A stretch of 9,621 nucleotides of DNA from assembly GCA_022600395.1 (NCBI GenBank), contig JAHZKM010000071.1:1-9621 (forward strand), given 5' to 3'. Source of the stretch: Pseudomonadota bacterium. GTDB lineage: Bacteria > Pseudomonadota > Gammaproteobacteria > PS1 > Pseudothioglobaceae. The translations under genes were made by a program, and so were the position numbers. Positions 7,488 to 9,621 of the stretch are shown piece by piece (within the stretch, counting starts at the first letter, position 1; each line of letters starts with the position of its first letter). The notes beneath the pieces are model-generated. The model ran no database searches. It was not told where the DNA came from and was given only the letters and a program-made list of their open reading frames with translations.

Positions 7488-7516
7488 ACGCCTATTAAAA
7501 TCAATTCGTATATAAT
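7485..7516 (+). promoter_or_regulatory. Probable dapA-bamC promoter
   Basis: A perfect TATAAT lies at 7511-7516. A good -35 is lacking: TTTACG at 7485-7490 matches 4 of 6 but with a 20-base spacer, and it overlaps the T run of the preceding terminator. Transcription would start near 7523, leaving only about 15 bases before the dapA ATG, an unusually short leader. Confidence 0.5.
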
Positions 7517-7537
7517 CTTAATAATATTTTATGGTTT

Positions 7538-8434
7538 ATGGTAATGCGACTTAATCACCCTTTAACTGGCTCAATGGTAGCCTTAATCACCCCAATGCTT
7601 GATGATGGTTCTGTGGATTTTTCCGCGCTTGAATCTTTGGTAGATTTTCACGTAGCATCAGGTACGCGCGGAATTATTTCCATGGGTACAACAGGCGAGA
7701 GTGCAACGCTCAATCAAGATGAACACATTGAAGTGATGCGCAAGACCGTTGAATTTGCTAACGGCAGAATTGCCATTATTGCAGGTACGGGCGCCAATTC
7801 AACTTCTGAGGCGATTGAACTCACTACTGCTGCCAAAGACATTGGTGCGGATGCTTGTTTACTAGTAACGCCGTATTACAATAAGCCAACTCAAGAGGGT
7901 TTGTATCAGCACTATAAGCTGATTGCTGAGACGGTTGATATTGACCAAATTTTGTATAATGTGCCTGGAAGAACGGCGGTTGATTTACTGCCAGAAACGG
8001 TTGCTAGATTATCAAAAATTTCTAATATTATTGGCGTCAAGGATGCTACCGGCGATTTAAAGGTTGCACAAGCTTTGATTGATCAATGTCCAGAAGATTT
8101 TTTGCTTTATAGTGGTGATGATGCGACAGCGATTGAGTTTATCTTAATGGGCGGTCACGGAGGTATTTCTGTGAGTGCAAATGTTGTTCCAGAAGCGTTA
8201 TCTCAGGCTTATCAAGCAGCCTATGAAGATAATCAGGCAGTGGCTATATCGATTAATCAGCCACTTGAAAATCTACATCAAAGCTTATTTATAGAGTCAA
8301 ATCCGATACCGGTCAAATGGGCAATGCATAAAATGGGCAAATGTGGCAGTGGTATTCGTCTGCCACTGACCAAGTTATCACCACAAGCTCGAGTAACGCT
8401 AGAGCAAGATTTATCTAATTTAGGAGTTATATAG
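7538..8434 (+). CDS. dapA: 4-hydroxy-tetrahydrodipicolinate synthase DapA
   Basis: DapA condenses pyruvate with aspartate semialdehyde, the committed step to DAP and lysine, in the cytoplasm. The product of 298 residues is a TIM-barrel aldolase of family length (E. coli 292). Catalytic residues align at offset 7 to E. coli: Schiff-base lysine K168 (IIGVKDATG), Y140 and R145 (YNVPGRTA), T51-T52 (MGTTGES) and Y114 (TPYYNKP). Residues of the E. coli lysine feedback site are mostly kept (S55, A56, H63, N87, E91, Y113), but H53 of E. coli is Q60 here. Feedback inhibition is therefore plausible but unproven. The start is uncertain: ATG 7538, 7544 and even 7574 are in frame and none has a clear Shine-Dalgarno sequence; the alignment with E. 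coli begins near residue 8. One base separates it from bamC, forming the familiar dapA-bamC unit. Confidence 0.96.
   Translation: MVMRLNHPLTGSMVALITPMLDDGSVDFSALESLVDFHVASGTRGIISMGTTGESATLNQDEHIEVMRKTVEFANGRIAIIAGTGANSTSEAIELTTAAKDIGADACLLVTPYYNKPTQEGLYQHYKLIAETVDIDQILYNVPGRTAVDLLPETVARLSKISNIIGVKDATGDLKVAQALIDQCPEDFLLYSGDDATAIEFILMGGHGGISVSANVVPEALSQAYQAAYEDNQAVAISINQPLENLHQSLFIESNPIPVKWAMHKMGKCGSGIRLPLTKLSPQARVTLEQDLSNLGVI
8422..8426 (+). promoter_or_regulatory. Ribosome binding site for bamC
   Basis: AGGAG inside the last codons of dapA is 9 bases before the ATG at 8436. It fixes the bamC start directly after the dapA stop and allows initiation independent of dapA translation. Confidence 0.75.
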
Positions 8435-8435
8435 T

Positions 8436-9569
8436 ATGGTCAAAATATCATTAACAGCACTATTGTCTTTATCTTTAGTTGGGTGTTTTTCTTTTGAGGA
8501 GAAAGCTCAAGAGCAAGCGCCGAGTTTAGGTGAGAGAGATATTAAATATTATTCTAATAAAACCGTTACCTCTTTAGAAATTCCGCCAGATTTAACCAAA
8601 CCTAGTGCGCAAAACTCCTTTAAGCTGGAAAACTATGTCTCTAATGTTCAAGAAGATACTATTAGCTTTTCTAAAAAAGATGAAGCTATTAAAGAGGCCG
8701 ATAGCATTTTAAGAACACCTTCGAATGTAGAAGTTAAACGCTCAGGCGAGCGTCGTTGGTTAGTAGTAGATAAAACGCCAGAGGCAGCTTGGGGCTTGTC
8801 TAAGAGTTTCTTTAAGTCGCATGGTTTTGCGATTAAAAAAACCAATAAAAAAATTGGCATGATGGAAACAGATTTTTTAGAAAACCATCCTGAGATTCCA
8901 GACCGATCTTTGGGCGTGATTCGCTCTATGTTGAAAAAAGCCATTGCAGCGCGCTACGCACTGCCAATTGTTGACAAGTACCGCATTCGTATCGAACCAC
9001 TTGCCGAAGGTACAAAATCGGCTGTTTATTTGTCTTTAACATCGATGGAAGAAGTGCTAACTAAAGCGGGCAGTGATGATGAAAATACGATTTGGCAATC
9101 ACGTCCGAAAGACCAGGCATTAGAAACAGAAATGCTTTATCGTTTAATGACATTCTTAGGCAGTGATCACGCTGTAGCAAGAGAGAAAATCATACAGGCG
9201 AAAGAAGAGCAGGCGCTGAGTGTTGCAGTAGAAAAAGGCATTGGCGGCTATGCTAAGCTGGCTTTCTCGTTGGGTCAATATGATACTTGGGACAATGTTG
9301 GTTGGGCACTTGATCAGTTAGATGTGGAGGTTGAAGATAAAGACGTGAAAGAAGGCAGTTTTTATATCAATGTTGCCAGAACTGAAGACCAGGGTATATT
9401 CTCGCGCATGTTTGGCGATGACGCCATTAAAAAATCTTTCCAAATTATCGTTAAGCAAATTGATACAAGCAAAACAGAGTTTTACTTTAATGATCTTTCT
9501 GAAGAGAATGAGCAGGCAACCATTGACTTTAGCTATGAATTCTTGGGAAGTATTGCCAAGCAATTCTAA
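8436..9569 (+). CDS. bamC: Outer membrane protein assembly lipoprotein BamC (NlpB)
   Basis: BamC is an accessory lipoprotein of the BAM complex that inserts beta-barrel proteins in the outer membrane, binding BamD through its unstructured N-terminal segment. Residues 1-16 are a lipoprotein signal, with lipobox LVGC at 14-17. Cleavage would leave lipidated C17 followed by Phe, not Asp, compatible with outer-membrane sorting. A low-complexity stretch with the conserved LEIPPDLTKP pattern (47-56) precedes two domains expected to be helix-grip folds (about 95-210 and 260-377), the first holding RRWLVVDKTPEAAWGLSKSF. At 377 residues it is longer than E. coli BamC (344). Sequence identity of BamC is generally low, so assignment rests on lipobox, IPPDLT motif, domain layout and the position one base after dapA, the same order as dapA-bamC in E. 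coli. It appears complete. Confidence 0.9.
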   Translation: MVKISLTALLSLSLVGCFSFEEKAQEQAPSLGERDIKYYSNKTVTSLEIPPDLTKPSAQNSFKLENYVSNVQEDTISFSKKDEAIKEADSILRTPSNVEVKRSGERRWLVVDKTPEAAWGLSKSFFKSHGFAIKKTNKKIGMMETDFLENHPEIPDRSLGVIRSMLKKAIAARYALPIVDKYRIRIEPLAEGTKSAVYLSLTSMEEVLTKAGSDDENTIWQSRPKDQALETEMLYRLMTFLGSDHAVAREKIIQAKEEQALSVAVEKGIGGYAKLAFSLGQYDTWDNVGWALDQLDVEVEDKDVKEGSFYINVARTEDQGIFSRMFGDDAIKKSFQIIVKQIDTSKTEFYFNDLSEENEQATIDFSYEFLGSIAKQF

Positions 9570-9580
9570 TTAAAGCTCAG

Positions 9581-9593
9581 GTGACTTTGTCAC
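9581..9593. repeat. GTGAC/GTCAC inverted repeat after bamC
   Basis: GTGAC (9581-9585) and GTCAC (9589-9593) are a perfect 5-bp inverted repeat with a TTT centre, starting 11 bases after the bamC stop. No T run follows, so it is not an intrinsic terminator. It coincides with the possible GTG start codon, so it could be an operator, a start-codon-covering hairpin, or chance. Confidence 0.3.
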
Positions 9594-9621
9594 AGCAGAC
9601 AATTGATCAAATTATTCACCA
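9581..9621 (+). CDS. Possible start of a further gene (5' fragment, unidentified)
   Basis: From GTG 9581 a frame stays open to the window end, reading (M)TLSQQTIDQIIH. It starts 11 bases after the bamC stop, in keeping with the tight spacing elsewhere, and looks like a plausible N-terminus. The ribosome binding site is weak, and thirteen codons are too few to name a product. In E. coli purC follows bamC, but these residues do not suggest PurC. Confidence 0.4.
   Translation, partial: MTLSQQTIDQIIH

Noticed and set aside
7346..7537. Lysine riboswitch upstream of dapA
   Set aside because: The location is suggestive, but I could not see the conserved lysine-riboswitch core or its multi-helix layout, and a -10 box follows the terminator.
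7531..7554. Leader peptide frame starting at ATG 7531 (MVYGNAT)
   Set aside because: Seven codons, no ribosome binding site, no lysine codons, and it overlaps the dapA start out of frame; chance is more likely.
9370..9573. 67-codon frame overlapping the 3' end of bamC
   Set aside because: It lies in another frame inside the well-supported bamC and has no family resemblance.

Overview
The window reads as ordinary, densely packed chromosomal DNA of an AT-rich gammaproteobacterium. All supported genes are on the + strand. The DapE, TrmD, PII/AmtB, DapA and BamC proteins have gammaproteobacterial features, the dapA-bamC pair is a classic gammaproteobacterial arrangement, and a cytochrome c maturation system points to respiratory metabolism. 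Low GC with short gaps between genes would fit a streamlined marine or symbiotic sulfur-oxidiser of the SUP05/Thioglobus kind, but that placement is an inference from general character and not a proven match.

Region 1 (1-5487) is one tight gene run: 3' part of serB (serine synthesis), ccmF and ccmI (haem ligation to apocytochrome c), dapE (diaminopimelate/lysine) and trmD (tRNA m1G37 methylation). Gaps are 6, -4, 4 and 1 bases, so co-transcription and translational coupling are likely. The functions are unrelated apart from ccmF/ccmI. The usual ccmG and ccmH genes are missing between ccmF and ccmI, and trmD is away from its usual rpsP-rimM-rplS partners.

Region 2 (5488-7330) is a nitrogen unit: a sigma70-like promoter, a leader of about 115 bases ending in a hairpin just before a strong ribosome binding site, then glnK (PII signal protein) and amtB (ammonium channel), closed by a very strong intrinsic terminator. 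GlnK should plug AmtB when nitrogen is plentiful. The AmtB C-terminal tail that contacts GlnK is present.

Region 3 (7331-7537) is non-coding. It holds a minor hairpin, a weak possible promoter, about 70 bases with no recognised content, a second clear intrinsic terminator, and a perfect -10 box only about 21 bases before dapA. The stretch could encode a small RNA of roughly 90 nt or be a dapA leader/attenuator; this is the most open question in the window.

Region 4 (7538-9621) is dapA (first committed step of DAP/lysine synthesis) followed one base later by bamC (outer-membrane assembly lipoprotein), and probably the first codons of another gene starting at 9581.

I found no mobile element, CRISPR, tRNA, rRNA or clearly foreign gene, and no convincing new biological system. 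The findings are modest: gene-order departures, regulatory elements and a candidate small RNA.
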